From Gammaproteobacteria bacterium (lineage in GTDB: Bacteria; Pseudomonadota; Gammaproteobacteria; Ga0077536), in the NCBI GenBank assembly GCA_024234975.1, contig JACKNH010000017.1, forward strand, positions 1 through 64,000: a stretch of 64,000 nt of DNA. Reading direction: 5' to 3'. The position numbers were made by a program, and so were the translations under genes. The notes under the pieces were generated by a model. That model made no database searches, was not told the origin of the DNA, and worked only from the letters and a program-made list of their open reading frames with translations. Below, one piece after another: positions 26,067 to 35,119 of this stretch. Numbering within the stretch: the stretch's first letter is position 1; every line of letters starts with the position of its first letter.

Positions 26067-26615
26067 ACACCTCACCTGTTCCCGATAATCGATGGCGGTC
26101 GTGTCCGACCACCCGTGCGCGCCAGTATATAGCCCAACTAATCGATGCCAAATCCGCTGTCCGCACCGCAACTATGATGCAGCGCCGCATACCGCTGTGA
26201 TCCGGCCGGTGCGTCAGGCAGGATGTTGACGTCGACGCGGCCTGGTGGTTCCCGCCCTGGACGTTAAAGTCCTGCTGCGATGAGCGGACCGTCGTACAAC
26301 GCATTACCAGTTGTAATATCAACAGCCCGTGTAGGCCGCTGGAACTCGGTTTCCCTTGAATTGTGCTGTTGCGACTTGTTCCGCCCACGGCCGGTATTCA
26401 CCGCGATGACAGCGCCCGGACCTGTTCACGAAAATTTCATGTCGCCTGACATCTAATCGAGCAAGGCGCGGGCTGTGCTGCGTAGCGGCTGCCTGAAATT
26501 GCTGCGCAGGCGGCAGCCTGGACAATGGTCCGGACATGCTCGACAGCCTCGGGGTTATCGTTTAAATTCAAAACCGTTTGGATCCCAACTTATTTTGCAG
26601 GTGACCGCGATACTC
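26067..26615. other. Divergent intergenic region (control region)
   Basis: About 550 bases between two divergent DUF6152/GHW operons, without a credible gene: frames here are short and cross the neighbours. It contains the GTTTAAATTCAAAAC motif and an AT-rich strip at 26553-26600 within otherwise GC-rich DNA, suiting a promoter for the rightward operon. Confidence 0.5.
26560..26574. promoter_or_regulatory. GTTT-N7-AAAC dyad before a GHW operon
   Basis: GTTT-AAATTCA-AAAC, 42 bases upstream of the GHW copy 6 start. The same half-sites with the same 7-base gap occur before the second TonB receptor gene (40604-40618). Candidate regulator-binding site shared by the two operons. Confidence 0.4.
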
Positions 26616-27410
26616 ATGTTTCCATCTGACCCAGCATCAACCAAGCCACCCGCCCCTCCACGTTCCGCGCTGCGCCATACATTGTGGACGCTCGCGGTAT
26701 GCGGTGTGTCCATGCACGCCATGGCGGCAGACCGTACACCTGACCTGACAGGCAGCTGGTTACCGATTGCCACCGAGGCCACCGGCTGGTCACCGCAACC
26801 GATGCCCCTGACCTCAGCGGGCGCCTCGGTACTGGCGGCATATGATCCCAACCGCAACGATTCCGCACTGTTCTGCATGCCATTGGGAACGCCGCGCAAC
26901 ACGCTGGTGACAACCCCGGTGCCGTTGGAGATTCTGCAGACATCCAAACAGATCACTTTCATATTCGAAGGTCGCGGTGATGTACGGCGCATCTTCCTCG
27001 ACGGACGTTCACATCCGGAGGACCCCATCGCCAACTGGGCGGGACATTCAGTCGGCAAGTGGCGCGGCAATACGCTGGAAGTCGATACCGTCGCCATGAC
27101 CGAGGAGAGCCTTGTCGATGGCAGCGGATTGCGTCACTCGGAACAGATGCAGGTCAGCGAAACGTTCGAGTTAGCCAGGCAGAACGACGGTGATCGACTG
27201 CGGTTGACGCTGACCATCACCGATCCATCCACCTTGACCAAACCCATCGAGACCACCCGCGTGTTCCGCCGCATTCCGCACGCAGAGCCCGCTGAAACCG
27301 CGGCGTACTGCCTGATGGACCAGTGGCGCCAATACCTCGAACAACATAATCGCGACCTCGGGCGCCAGTTACGCGCGACAGGACCGGATCACCTGGAGGG
27401 CGAGCCATGA
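26616..27410 (+). CDS. Exported GHW-GDTL family protein (copy 6)
   Basis: A 264-residue protein with a proline-rich N-region, a hydrophobic signal segment and A-M-A-A cleavage. D-L-T-G-S-W marks the mature N terminus, followed by F-C-M-P-L-G-T-P. The core is A-G-H-S-V-G-K-W-R-G-N-T-L-E-V-D-T-V, then S-G-L-R-H-S-E-Q-M and T-I-T-D-P-S-T-L. ATG 26616 is chosen because it gives a plausible signal peptide; the ribosome site is weak. It shares a 4-base ATGA overlap with copy 7, so two family members are translated as a pair here. Confidence 0.78.
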   Translation: MFPSDPASTKPPAPPRSALRHTLWTLAVCGVSMHAMAADRTPDLTGSWLPIATEATGWSPQPMPLTSAGASVLAAYDPNRNDSALFCMPLGTPRNTLVTTPVPLEILQTSKQITFIFEGRGDVRRIFLDGRSHPEDPIANWAGHSVGKWRGNTLEVDTVAMTEESLVDGSGLRHSEQMQVSETFELARQNDGDRLRLTLTITDPSTLTKPIETTRVFRRIPHAEPAETAAYCLMDQWRQYLEQHNRDLGRQLRATGPDHLEGEP

Positions 27411-28108
27411 AGCGCTCACTGATTGCATTCACCTCGGCGTTGCTGTGCGCCAACGCGGCCTTCGCACTGGATATATCCGGCGTCTGGATGCCGACCGCTA
27501 TCGGTCCTACAGGCGAGCGGAACCGCGCCTGGCCTGCAACACCGCCGTTCCGCCCCGAAGCGCTGGCCCAACTGGAGGAATACCGTGCGAACTACAACGC
27601 GGTTGAAGACGACGCCGGCCGCAGTTGCCTGCCGTATGGTATGCCGGTGCAAATGCTGGGCACCGCGCAGTATCCACTGGAAGTCATCGAAACCGATGGT
27701 CGCATCACCGTCCTGTTCGAACTGCACAACGATGCGCGCCGGATCCACCTCGATACCAAAGCGCATCCGGCCGGACTGCTGCCAACGTTCATGGGCCATT
27801 CCATCGGTTATTGGCAGGATGACCAGTTGCATGTCGAGACAGTGGCGGTACGCAGCGGCGGCATGCCAAGGCCGCACGGACCGCGGATGAAGCTGACGGA
27901 GGTCTACCGCGGGATCGACGGTGGCGAAAGTGGCCCGATGCTGGAACTGATGATGACGCTGGATGACCCGGACTTCTATACCGAGCCATTCACCATGCGG
28001 CAGTACTTCCGCCGCTACGACGGCCTGCAGATGGGCGAGTATTTCTGCAGTGAAGACTTGTGGCGACTCAACTACGACAACATCGACGGCGAAATCCCAT
28101 GGCGTTGA
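27407..28108 (+). CDS. Exported GHW-GDTL family protein (copy 7)
   Basis: A 233-residue protein with signal peptide (A-A-F-A), mature D-I-S-G-V-W-M-P, S-C-L-P-Y-G-M-P, and the core M-G-H-S-I-G-Y-W-Q-D-D-Q-L-H-V-E-T-V. The GDT triplet is D-D-Q here, the most altered of the GHS-containing copies. The C terminus has Y-F-C-S-E-D. GGAGGGCGAG precedes the ATG, which overlaps the stop of copy 6. DUF6152 copy E follows after 48 bases. Confidence 0.78.
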   Translation: MKRSLIAFTSALLCANAAFALDISGVWMPTAIGPTGERNRAWPATPPFRPEALAQLEEYRANYNAVEDDAGRSCLPYGMPVQMLGTAQYPLEVIETDGRITVLFELHNDARRIHLDTKAHPAGLLPTFMGHSIGYWQDDQLHVETVAVRSGGMPRPHGPRMKLTEVYRGIDGGESGPMLELMMTLDDPDFYTEPFTMRQYFRRYDGLQMGEYFCSEDLWRLNYDNIDGEIPWR

Positions 28109-28156
28109 TCAACAGCAGCCAGATACGCGGTCATCTACAAAAGGAACCAGAACACC

Positions 28157-28537
28157 ATGCGTAAAACCATCCGAATCCTTTTCGCGACGCTGCTGGCGGC
28201 AGTCAGTGCTGGCACGTTGGCGCATCACTCAACAGCAAACTTCAACAAGAATGAGGTGACGACGATCACCGGCAAGGTCACCTACTTCAGCTTCGCCAAT
28301 CCGCATTCATTCATCGATGTCGACGTCGCGGAAGGTAACGACACCGCACCTTACAAGGTGTTTGCGACCAGCAAGGTTGTGCTGATCCGTTATGGCTGGC
28401 GGCCGACCAGCGTCAAGCCCGGCGACACCATCACCGTCTCGGGTTATCCCGATTACGACAACCCCTCGTTTCTTTATCTGACGGAAATCACGTTCGCCGA
28501 CGGCCATAAATGGCTGCGCGGAGATGTCGCCGAATAG
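28157..28537 (+). CDS. DUF6152 family exported protein (copy E)
   Basis: A 126-residue protein: signal peptide (G-T-L-A), then H-H-S-T-A-N-F, G-K-V-T-Y-F-S-F-A-N-P-H-S-F-I, and K-P-G-D-T-I-T-V. It keeps HHS and N-P-H-S-F but has lost the Q-W-T of the other copies. It is the last gene of the rightward GHW operon and is followed by a strong terminator. The AAAGGA ribosome site is about 11 bases from the ATG. Confidence 0.82.
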   Translation: MRKTIRILFATLLAAVSAGTLAHHSTANFNKNEVTTITGKVTYFSFANPHSFIDVDVAEGNDTAPYKVFATSKVVLIRYGWRPTSVKPGDTITVSGYPDYDNPSFLYLTEITFADGHKWLRGDVAE

Positions 28538-28560
28538 AGGTTAGCGCACTTTCATTACGC

Positions 28561-28595
28561 AAAGACCGCGACCTGCTGCAGGCGCGGTCTTTTTT
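28561..28595 (+). terminator. Rho-independent terminator after DUF6152 copy E
   Basis: AAAGACCGCG pairs perfectly with CGCGGTCTTT around a 12-base loop and continues into a T-run (28588-28595). It lies 23 bases after the stop. Confidence 0.9.
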
Positions 28596-28599
28596 CCGC

Positions 28600-28772
28600 C
28601 ACCCCGGACACCGCGCAGCCTCTCTCTTTCCACCATCCCGGACACCGCGCAGCCCCACTTGTTTCCGTCATCCCGGACACCGCGCAGCGGTGAACCGGGA
28701 TCCATAGGGCCTCTGTCCAAGCCACATGGATTCCAGCTCGCGCGCCCTTCGGGGGCCGGACCGGAATGACGG
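28600..28772. repeat. Intergenic repeat element: three direct repeats and an inverted repeat
   Basis: A near-identical 21-base unit (CAYCCCGGACACCGCGCAGCS) occurs three times, at 28600, 28634 and 28669. The last copy begins a larger imperfect palindrome: CCGTCATCCCGG (28665-28676) matches the reverse complement of CCGGAATGACGG (28761-28772) at 11 of 12 positions, and GGGATCC/GGATTCC-type arms lie inside. This is the style of dispersed REP/MITE-like intergenic repeats. There is no coding capacity. Confidence 0.7.
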
Positions 28773-28911
28773 AGCAGTTAAACAAAGCCCGTGCGGATCT
28801 CCACGGTGTTGGGTGAGAAACCCTTTATTGCTGGCATTTTTTAAATCCCGCGGACCCGGTCGGCGACTGCACCACGCGTTCGGCGGAACGCCTCACGCTC
28901 CGGTACTCCGT
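28773..28911. other. Non-coding stretch between repeat element and TonB terminator
   Basis: I see no gene and no clear structure here apart from the flanking repeat element and the downstream minus-strand terminator. Confidence 0.4.
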
Positions 28912-28942
28912 AAAAAAAGACGGACGGCCTGGGCCGTCCGTC
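28912..28942 (-). terminator. Rho-independent terminator after TonB receptor 1
   Basis: Perfect 11-bp stem GACGGACGGCC/GGCCGTCCGTC, followed on the minus strand by seven T. It lies about 160 bases beyond the receptor's stop codon. Confidence 0.85.
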
Positions 28943-29099
28943 ATGAATTACAAATTCAACGTTCTGTGATTATCCGGTCTGCGCCGGCAACCTCTCCCGG
29001 CCCCTGCCCTGGCGGGTGGCAAAGACCGGGTAAAAGTGCCGCAAGACCGTGGCCGTTCGAGGGGTTTCGACCACGGCCCCGCGGCGAGGCAACGCGGTT

Positions 29100-32000
29100 T
29101 TAGAACTCGAAGCTCAACCGCCCCCAGAAACGCCGTCCTGCGTAGTCATACAGGCTCGACAACGTACCGTTGCCATCGGCCACCCACGGCGGGCTGTTGT
29201 CGAACACGTTCTGTACGCCGGCTGAAATCTTCATACCACTCAGGTATGCCAGGTTCAGATCCTCAAACGTGTAGGTGTACGACAGGTCCCAGGTTGTGTG
29301 TGAACCCACTTCGGTAATCAGCGTAAAGCCCGGGTTGGCGCGCGGATTGTCGTTGTGGAAGCCATCCGAGTAGCGAACCAGGGACTGCACCGAGTGCGGC
29401 CCCAACGCCCAGTTGGTACGTAACGTGGCGCGCAGGTCGATGGCGATTGAACCCCCCGACAATTGCGTGTTGCGGTTATTGGTGGCATCCACCGAGGCGG
29501 AGGTCGGCGTCGACTTGACATTGTAGTCAAGCTGGTAGGTACCCAACAGATTGTTCTGCAGAATACCGTAGCGACCCAGATCCCAGACGTGGTTGACCTC
29601 GAGATCCAGCCCCGCGGTTTCCACCGAGGAGTTGTTGATGTACGACGTATTGATCGTAACAATCTGACCCACGGTCTGACCGTCCAGCGGATGCCCCGGC
29701 AGGTTGACGACCACGGTACCGGCGTTGGTATCGCGCGTGACCCAGGCCGGGTCGAACATGCGGTTGACGTCGGTGGTGATGTCATTGGCCGTCTCGGTCG
29801 CAATCTGACCCTTGAACTTGAAGTGCCAGTAGTCGAGCGAAATGGTCAGGTTGTCGATCGGTTCCACCGTCGCGCCGATGTTGAACGCTTCGGAGGTCTG
29901 CGGGTTGAGGTTGGGGTTACCGCCGATGATCGTCGCCACACGGCCCAGGTTGTCGAAATTCGCAGTGGCGCCGTCATCCACCGAGTTGGTGAAGACTGCA
30001 TTCTCACGGAAACGCTCGTACAACGAAGGGGCCAGGAACGAGGTGCTCCAGGTTCCGCGCAACGAAATCCTGTCGTTCGGCGTGCGATACAGAATGCCGA
30101 CCTTGGGATCGGTGGTGCTCAGGCCCGGGCCCTTGGTGTCCTCATAGCGCAAGGCGCCGTTGAACTCGGCATAACCGAACGAAGCGTTGTCCACCAGCGG
30201 AATATTGATTTCGCCGAAGATCGCCCGCACCGTCTGGCTGACGTCCTTATCGACAAAGGCCTGCTGCAGATCGGACTGACCGGCGTTCAGGATACCGGCG
30301 TAATCCGCCTTCCACGATTCGGTGCGGCTCTGGAAACCGATTGCCACCCCGACTTCGCCGGCCGCCATCTCCCACAGGCTGCCGGAAACCACCGCATTGT
30401 AGTTCTTCACAGTTGCGCGGTAACGGTTCCAGTCCTGCGCCACGATGTACTGCACCAGATCCAGATTGTTTGCCAGCAACGAACCGGGCTGGGTGGTCAC
30501 CGATGAACCGAACACGTTGAAGAACTCGCAGCTGCCGGTGCCCGGCATTACGCCGCCCGCCTGTGCCGGATCGAGACTGGAAGGCAGACAGCCGCCGCCA
30601 CCGTAACCGGCCAGCGCGGCGCGCAGGTTGGGGGTCGAGAACGCGCTGCCGAAGGTCGTATCGTCCTCATCGTTCTGCGCGTACATGTAGTTCACATCGT
30701 AATGCCAGTTGTCGGTGATATCACCGTCGAAACCCAGCACGTAACGCAAGGTGTCCACTTCATACAAGGTCTGGTTGCCCTTGTCGTTACGGCAGTTGTA
30801 GTCGTCCTGCGGGTTGCCCGGCAGGTTGCACTGCAGACCGAGTTGTCGGCTGCCGGCAACGATGGTCACGTCTTCCCAGAACGGCACCACCGGCATGCCG
30901 CCGGCCATGGCCGCCGGATCGGTGCCGACAACGATGACGCGGCCGGTGGCCGGGTCACGTGCGGGCAGGAAATCGTTGAAACCATCACCGTCCTTGTCGA
31001 ATGGCAGTTGCAGACCACTGCTCTGGGCGTACAGCGCCGCGCCAGCAGCGTTGACTGCGCGGAAGGCATTGCTGGGCGCATAACCGGGAATAGTGACGTC
31101 GGTGGCACGCACGCCGGCGCCAGGAGTATCGGACAACGCATTGCGGACGCGCGTGAAGCCCACTTCGCTGTAGAAATTCAGCTTGTCGGAAAAATTGTAC
31201 GTCACTTCACCATAGGCCATGTGACGGTTTTCTTCCGCGTTGGCGCGGGTACCCCAGGGTACATTCTGGACGCAATTGGTCGGGTAGGTGATGCCGTTGC
31301 GCGTGGTCGAGCCGGACGCGGTGGACTGGGCGAAATCGCCACACTGCGGATCGGCCACCCGCTGGTTCGAACCGGTCAGCACACCGGCGGCATCACGCCG
31401 CGGAATGTCGAAACGCGCGGGCCAACCGCTCAGATTGAATGCGAAATCCTCTTTTTCCCAGAACTCGTACGTCTCAACGGTGAACGGTGTGCGATGGAAG
31501 TACTCGCCGGCCACCATGAAATGCAGATTATCGTTACCGCCGCCGAAAATGCCGGATGCCCGGTAGTCCGCGGTGCTGCCGCGCTCGCGTAAGTCACCCT
31601 GCACCTGGACTTCGGCGCCTTCGAAATTGGACTTGGTGATGAAGTTGGCCACGCCGCCGACGGCATCGGAACCGTAGATGGACGATGCGCCATCTTTCAG
31701 GATTTCGATGCGCTCGATTGCGATCTGCGGCACCAGAGAGTTGACGTCAACGTTGTTGACCGTCACCGGGTCACGTGCCGTGCGCCGATTGTTCAGCAAC
31801 ACCAGGGTCGCCGACGAGCCAAGGTTACGCAGGTTGATGGAACCTGAACCGTTGGATGACCCCAACGCGCGGCCGACGGTGAACGAGGTGTTATAGCTGT
31901 ACGGCAGCTGGGTCAGGAAGTCGGCAACAGTACGTGGCGCCTGTGCGGTCAGTGCCGTGCTGTCGAACGTATCGACCGGCGACGCCGGCGTGAATCCCGC

Positions 32001-32123
32001 GCTGCGCTGGATATAGGAGCCCGTGACGGTGATTTCGTCGACGTCCTGTGCGACGACAGGCAATGCAACGCCAAGCGCACAGGCAACGCTCCACGTAAGT
32101 GGTTTGAGTATTGGTCTGGACAT
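29100..32123 (-). CDS. TonB-dependent receptor 1
   Basis: A 1007-residue outer-membrane receptor: signal peptide (V-V-A-Q), a D-E-I-T-V-T-G-S-Y-I TonB-box-like start, and a plug domain (about 40-160, with G-S-S-A-T-L-V-L-L-N-N-R-R and Y-G-S-D-A-V-G-G-V-A-N). A 22-strand type barrel follows, ending in an aromatic residue (L-S-F-E-F). Substrate uptake is energised by TonB-ExbBD; the cargo cannot be read, but the neighbours suggest an aromatic or glycoside compound rather than iron. ATG 32123 follows a GGGGGGAAAC site and gives a normal signal peptide. It is transcribed divergently from the SGNH-fold gene and ends at its own terminator. Confidence 0.93.
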   Translation of the reverse strand: MSRPILKPLTWSVACALGVALPVVAQDVDEITVTGSYIQRSAGFTPASPVDTFDSTALTAQAPRTVADFLTQLPYSYNTSFTVGRALGSSNGSGSINLRNLGSSATLVLLNNRRTARDPVTVNNVDVNSLVPQIAIERIEILKDGASSIYGSDAVGGVANFITKSNFEGAEVQVQGDLRERGSTADYRASGIFGGGNDNLHFMVAGEYFHRTPFTVETYEFWEKEDFAFNLSGWPARFDIPRRDAAGVLTGSNQRVADPQCGDFAQSTASGSTTRNGITYPTNCVQNVPWGTRANAEENRHMAYGEVTYNFSDKLNFYSEVGFTRVRNALSDTPGAGVRATDVTIPGYAPSNAFRAVNAAGAALYAQSSGLQLPFDKDGDGFNDFLPARDPATGRVIVVGTDPAAMAGGMPVVPFWEDVTIVAGSRQLGLQCNLPGNPQDDYNCRNDKGNQTLYEVDTLRYVLGFDGDITDNWHYDVNYMYAQNDEDDTTFGSAFSTPNLRAALAGYGGGGCLPSSLDPAQAGGVMPGTGSCEFFNVFGSSVTTQPGSLLANNLDLVQYIVAQDWNRYRATVKNYNAVVSGSLWEMAAGEVGVAIGFQSRTESWKADYAGILNAGQSDLQQAFVDKDVSQTVRAIFGEINIPLVDNASFGYAEFNGALRYEDTKGPGLSTTDPKVGILYRTPNDRISLRGTWSTSFLAPSLYERFRENAVFTNSVDDGATANFDNLGRVATIIGGNPNLNPQTSEAFNIGATVEPIDNLTISLDYWHFKFKGQIATETANDITTDVNRMFDPAWVTRDTNAGTVVVNLPGHPLDGQTVGQIVTINTSYINNSSVETAGLDLEVNHVWDLGRYGILQNNLLGTYQLDYNVKSTPTSASVDATNNRNTQLSGGSIAIDLRATLRTNWALGPHSVQSLVRYSDGFHNDNPRANPGFTLITEVGSHTTWDLSYTYTFEDLNLAYLSGMKISAGVQNVFDNSPPWVADGNGTLSSLYDYAGRRFWGRLSFEF

Positions 32124-32264
32124 GTTTCCCCCCGAAACGAAATGGAAGCTGAAGTTGAATTTACGAATCCGGACATACATCGCCAATCCGTTTTCGTGAT
32201 GTATTATTTACCTCAAAATGATTTATATTTTCAACCATTATTTTTGGGAGTGGGGGAACATCCG

Positions 32265-33503
32265 ATGTTGAGCTCGCTATGCAGGTGGGTGGCGGTACTT
32301 ATCAAATCAAAGCTGACAGTGCGCAGCGCCAGCCATCCGCAGCCGCACGCACTGCTGCTCGCCACGGTGACTTTAGTGCTTTCTCAAGCGGTTTTTGCCG
32401 AAGGCATGTGGCGGACCAGCTGGGGCATCAGCCTGCAACAGGGAACTGATCAGGCGGTTGAAGTCTCCGACCAGACCCTGCGGATTCCGCTGAAGCTCAG
32501 CGCCGGCGGCGACGCCTTGCGTGTGCGGATTTCCAACGAATTCGGTGACGAAGAGATGCGGATCGGCGCGGCCAGCGTTCGCTTGCCCGATGGCAGCATC
32601 GTGCCGCTGCAATTCAATGGCGCCGGCGCGACGCGCGTCGCACCCCGATCGATCATTGTCACCGATCCGGTAGCGCACAAAATCGGCGCGGCGGCCGACG
32701 TGGAAGTTCGTCTGTACTTTCCCGAGCGGACGCGGCTGACCACTTTCAAACGGCTGTCCGCCGCGCAAGGCACGGACATATCCGCCGCCGGCAACCACAC
32801 CAGCACCGCGGACTTCCCGATCAGTCAGAGCACTTACCCGGTGTTTCTGCGCGCGGTGGAAGTGGCTGCCGATGCAGCCACCCCGGGCCTGGTGATTCTC
32901 TCCGATACCAAATCCGCGGCGCCTGACACCTGGGTGCCGATGTATGCGGATACGGTTGCCGGAAACATCGCGGTGACCAACCGCTCGGTGTTCGCCGGCC
33001 GTATGTTCTTCGGTAACGACGGCACCAGCGCGCTGGCACGTTTCGATACCGATGTGGCCGCCACCACCGGCGCAACCCATTTGTTGTTGTTCGTCGGTAA
33101 CAACGATCTGATTCAACCTGGGATGCGGGGCTCCAACGGCCGCGTGATGCTGCCGCCGGAAATTGCGCTTTCGGCCGACGAAATCATCGCCCAGTTGCAT
33201 CAATTGGCTGTGCGCGCCAAAGCACTCGGATTGAAAGTGATCGCCGCCACCTGGCTGCCGTACGCAGCGGCGACGCCGGACGGCTATGCGGCACCGCATA
33301 AGCTGGAAGCACGCGACCGCATCAACGCCTGGTTGCGCACCGCGGATATATTCGACGCCGTGGTTGATTTTGATGCGGCGCTGAAGGACCCGACCGATCC
33401 ATCCTTCCTCGATAAGCGCTACGATTCGGGCAACGGCTTCACCCCATCGCCCGCTGGCTATGCGCGCATGGCAGAAGTCATGGCCGCACTCAAGCTGCCG
33501 TGA
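32265..33503 (+). CDS. SGNH/GDSL-hydrolase-fold protein lacking catalytic residues
   Basis: About 412 residues. A signal peptide (Q-A-V-F-A) is followed by a beta-sandwich N-domain (R-V-R-I-S-N-E-F-G) and an SGNH-type domain. Block I, normally G-D-S, reads S213-D214-T215. Block II Gly-Asn are replaced. Block III G-N-N-D (278-281) is kept. Block V, normally D-x-x-H-P, is N390-G-F-T393-P. Catalytic Ser, Asp and His are thus all changed, so this is probably a non-hydrolytic binding protein. ATG 32265 has GGGGGA 8 bases upstream. The VAO-type flavoprotein gene follows 56 bases after the stop, so it may be cotranscribed with that redox pair. Confidence 0.8.
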   Translation: MLSSLCRWVAVLIKSKLTVRSASHPQPHALLLATVTLVLSQAVFAEGMWRTSWGISLQQGTDQAVEVSDQTLRIPLKLSAGGDALRVRISNEFGDEEMRIGAASVRLPDGSIVPLQFNGAGATRVAPRSIIVTDPVAHKIGAAADVEVRLYFPERTRLTTFKRLSAAQGTDISAAGNHTSTADFPISQSTYPVFLRAVEVAADAATPGLVILSDTKSAAPDTWVPMYADTVAGNIAVTNRSVFAGRMFFGNDGTSALARFDTDVAATTGATHLLLFVGNNDLIQPGMRGSNGRVMLPPEIALSADEIIAQLHQLAVRAKALGLKVIAATWLPYAAATPDGYAAPHKLEARDRINAWLRTADIFDAVVDFDAALKDPTDPSFLDKRYDSGNGFTPSPAGYARMAEVMAALKLP

Positions 33504-33559
33504 ATCCCCGGCTGAATCATCGTCGCCGCCATACGCCAATCACCTGAACGGAGTACGCC

Positions 33560-35119
33560 ATGCCGTTACCACCAGGAGTCGCCGAGGCGCAGTTCGCCCA
33601 GGCGTTGAAGGAATTTGAAGGTGTCGTGGGAGCCGAGTGGGTTCGCGCCTCTGATATCGACGCAGTGAGTTATACCGATGCGTTCCAACTGGTGCCGGCC
33701 GAAGAACTGCTGCCGGCGGGCGCTATCGTGCCGGCTTCGGCAGAGCAACTACCGGAAATTCTGCGCATCGCCAACCACTACAAAATCCCGCTGTGGCCGG
33801 TCTCGCGCGGCAAGAACCTGGCCTATGGGGGTTCGGCACCGCGCATGCCCGGGACCATGGTGCTCGATCTGATTCGCTTGAACCGCATCATCGAGGTCAA
33901 CGAGGATCTCGGCTACGCCGTGGTCGAACCCGGCGTCAGCTTTTTCGATCTCTACGACCATCTCGAACAACATGGCATCGACTTGTGGATGTCACTACCG
34001 GCGCCCGGCTGGGGCAGCGTGATGGGCAATGCATTGGAGCGTGGTGTCGGCTACACGCCGTACGGTGACCACGCCAGCCAGTTGTGCGGCATGCAGGTGA
34101 TGCTGGCCGATGGCACGCAATTGCGTACGGGTATGGGCGCAATGAGCACCAGTCTGTCGACGTACCTTTTCCGCCACGGCTTCGGTCCGTCGTGGGATGG
34201 CATGTTCATGCAATCCAATCTCGGCATCGTCACGCAGGTGGGCATCTGGCTGATGCCGGCGCCGGAGGCCTCCGCGCGCATCTCGATCAAGGTGCCGGAG
34301 GAATCGCAGCTGGCAGAGGTCGTTGACACCATGCGTCCACTGCGTTTGCGCAATACGATTGATTCGCTTGCGACCGTCGCGAGCCCGGTACGCCAGGCCG
34401 CGACCACCAGCCAGCGTAGCGAATATTTCACCGGCAAGGGCGCCATGCCTCGCGATGCCGTGCTGGATATGATCAAAACCCGAAAGTCGGGCTGGTGGTC
34501 GGTATCGCTGTCGGTGGTCGAAGCCGAACCCGTGGTGGAGGCCCGGGTCGCGGCAATAGAGAAGGCCTTCAATGAAGGCGTCAAAGGCGCGGAGATCAAT
34601 ATTCGGCGCTGGCGCCGCGGCGATCCCATCGAACAGTCCGGCCGCCCACGCCCCGGACTGGGCGCGTTCCAGATGCTGAACTGGCGCGGCGGCCCCGGCG
34701 GCCATGTCGATTTCTCACCGGTGTTGCCACCTGTCGGCCGCGACGCGCGAACGCTGTACGAGCTGGCCAGCTCGACCTTCTTCCGCCATGGCTTTGACTA
34801 TTTCGGCGGTTTCATCTTCGGCCAGAGATATCTCATCAACACCTCGGTGCTGATCTACAACAAGGACGACAACGAGATGACGACGGCGGCGCGCGCCTGC
34901 TTCAACGAGTTGGTTGTTGAAGGCGGTAAAAGAGGCTTCGGTGGTTACCGCACGCATCTGGCGTTCATGGACCAGATGGCCAATCAGAATGACTACAACG
35001 ATCATGCGCTGTTGCGCGTCACCGAAGCGGTGAAGGATCTGCTCGATCCCAACGGCATCATCGCGCCCGGTAAACAAGGCGTCTGGCCTGCGGCCTATCG
35101 TGATCGGAGGGGAACGTGA
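33560..35119 (+). CDS. VAO/4-cresol-dehydrogenase-type flavoprotein
   Basis: A 519-residue FAD enzyme of the vanillyl-alcohol oxidase/p-cresol methylhydroxylase family: N-terminal FAD-binding domain (W-P-V-S-R-G-K-N and G-R-G-V-G-Y-T-P-Y-G-D-H) and C-terminal substrate domain ending D-P-N-G-I-I-A-P-G-K. H382 in G-G-H-V-D-F-S-P matches the position of VAO His422, which binds FAD covalently; Y463-R464 match VAO Tyr503-Arg504 with the same 81-residue spacing. The VAO Asp170 position is Ala, and the PCMH covalent Tyr position is Leu. It should oxidise 4-alkyl- or 4-hydroxybenzyl-type phenols. No signal peptide is seen. A cytochrome c gene overlaps its stop. Confidence 0.87.
   Translation: MPLPPGVAEAQFAQALKEFEGVVGAEWVRASDIDAVSYTDAFQLVPAEELLPAGAIVPASAEQLPEILRIANHYKIPLWPVSRGKNLAYGGSAPRMPGTMVLDLIRLNRIIEVNEDLGYAVVEPGVSFFDLYDHLEQHGIDLWMSLPAPGWGSVMGNALERGVGYTPYGDHASQLCGMQVMLADGTQLRTGMGAMSTSLSTYLFRHGFGPSWDGMFMQSNLGIVTQVGIWLMPAPEASARISIKVPEESQLAEVVDTMRPLRLRNTIDSLATVASPVRQAATTSQRSEYFTGKGAMPRDAVLDMIKTRKSGWWSVSLSVVEAEPVVEARVAAIEKAFNEGVKGAEINIRRWRRGDPIEQSGRPRPGLGAFQMLNWRGGPGGHVDFSPVLPPVGRDARTLYELASSTFFRHGFDYFGGFIFGQRYLINTSVLIYNKDDNEMTTAARACFNELVVEGGKRGFGGYRTHLAFMDQMANQNDYNDHALLRVTEAVKDLLDPNGIIAPGKQGVWPAAYRDRRGT

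Noticed and set aside
28600..28690. Possible CRISPR array from three regular repeats
   Set aside because: The units are 21 bases with gaps of only about 13-14 bases, partly conserved, and no cas gene is near. They fit a REP-like repeat.
32373..33539. 388-codon minus-strand frame
   Set aside because: Shadow of the SGNH-fold gene; His/Arg-rich with no domain or signal.
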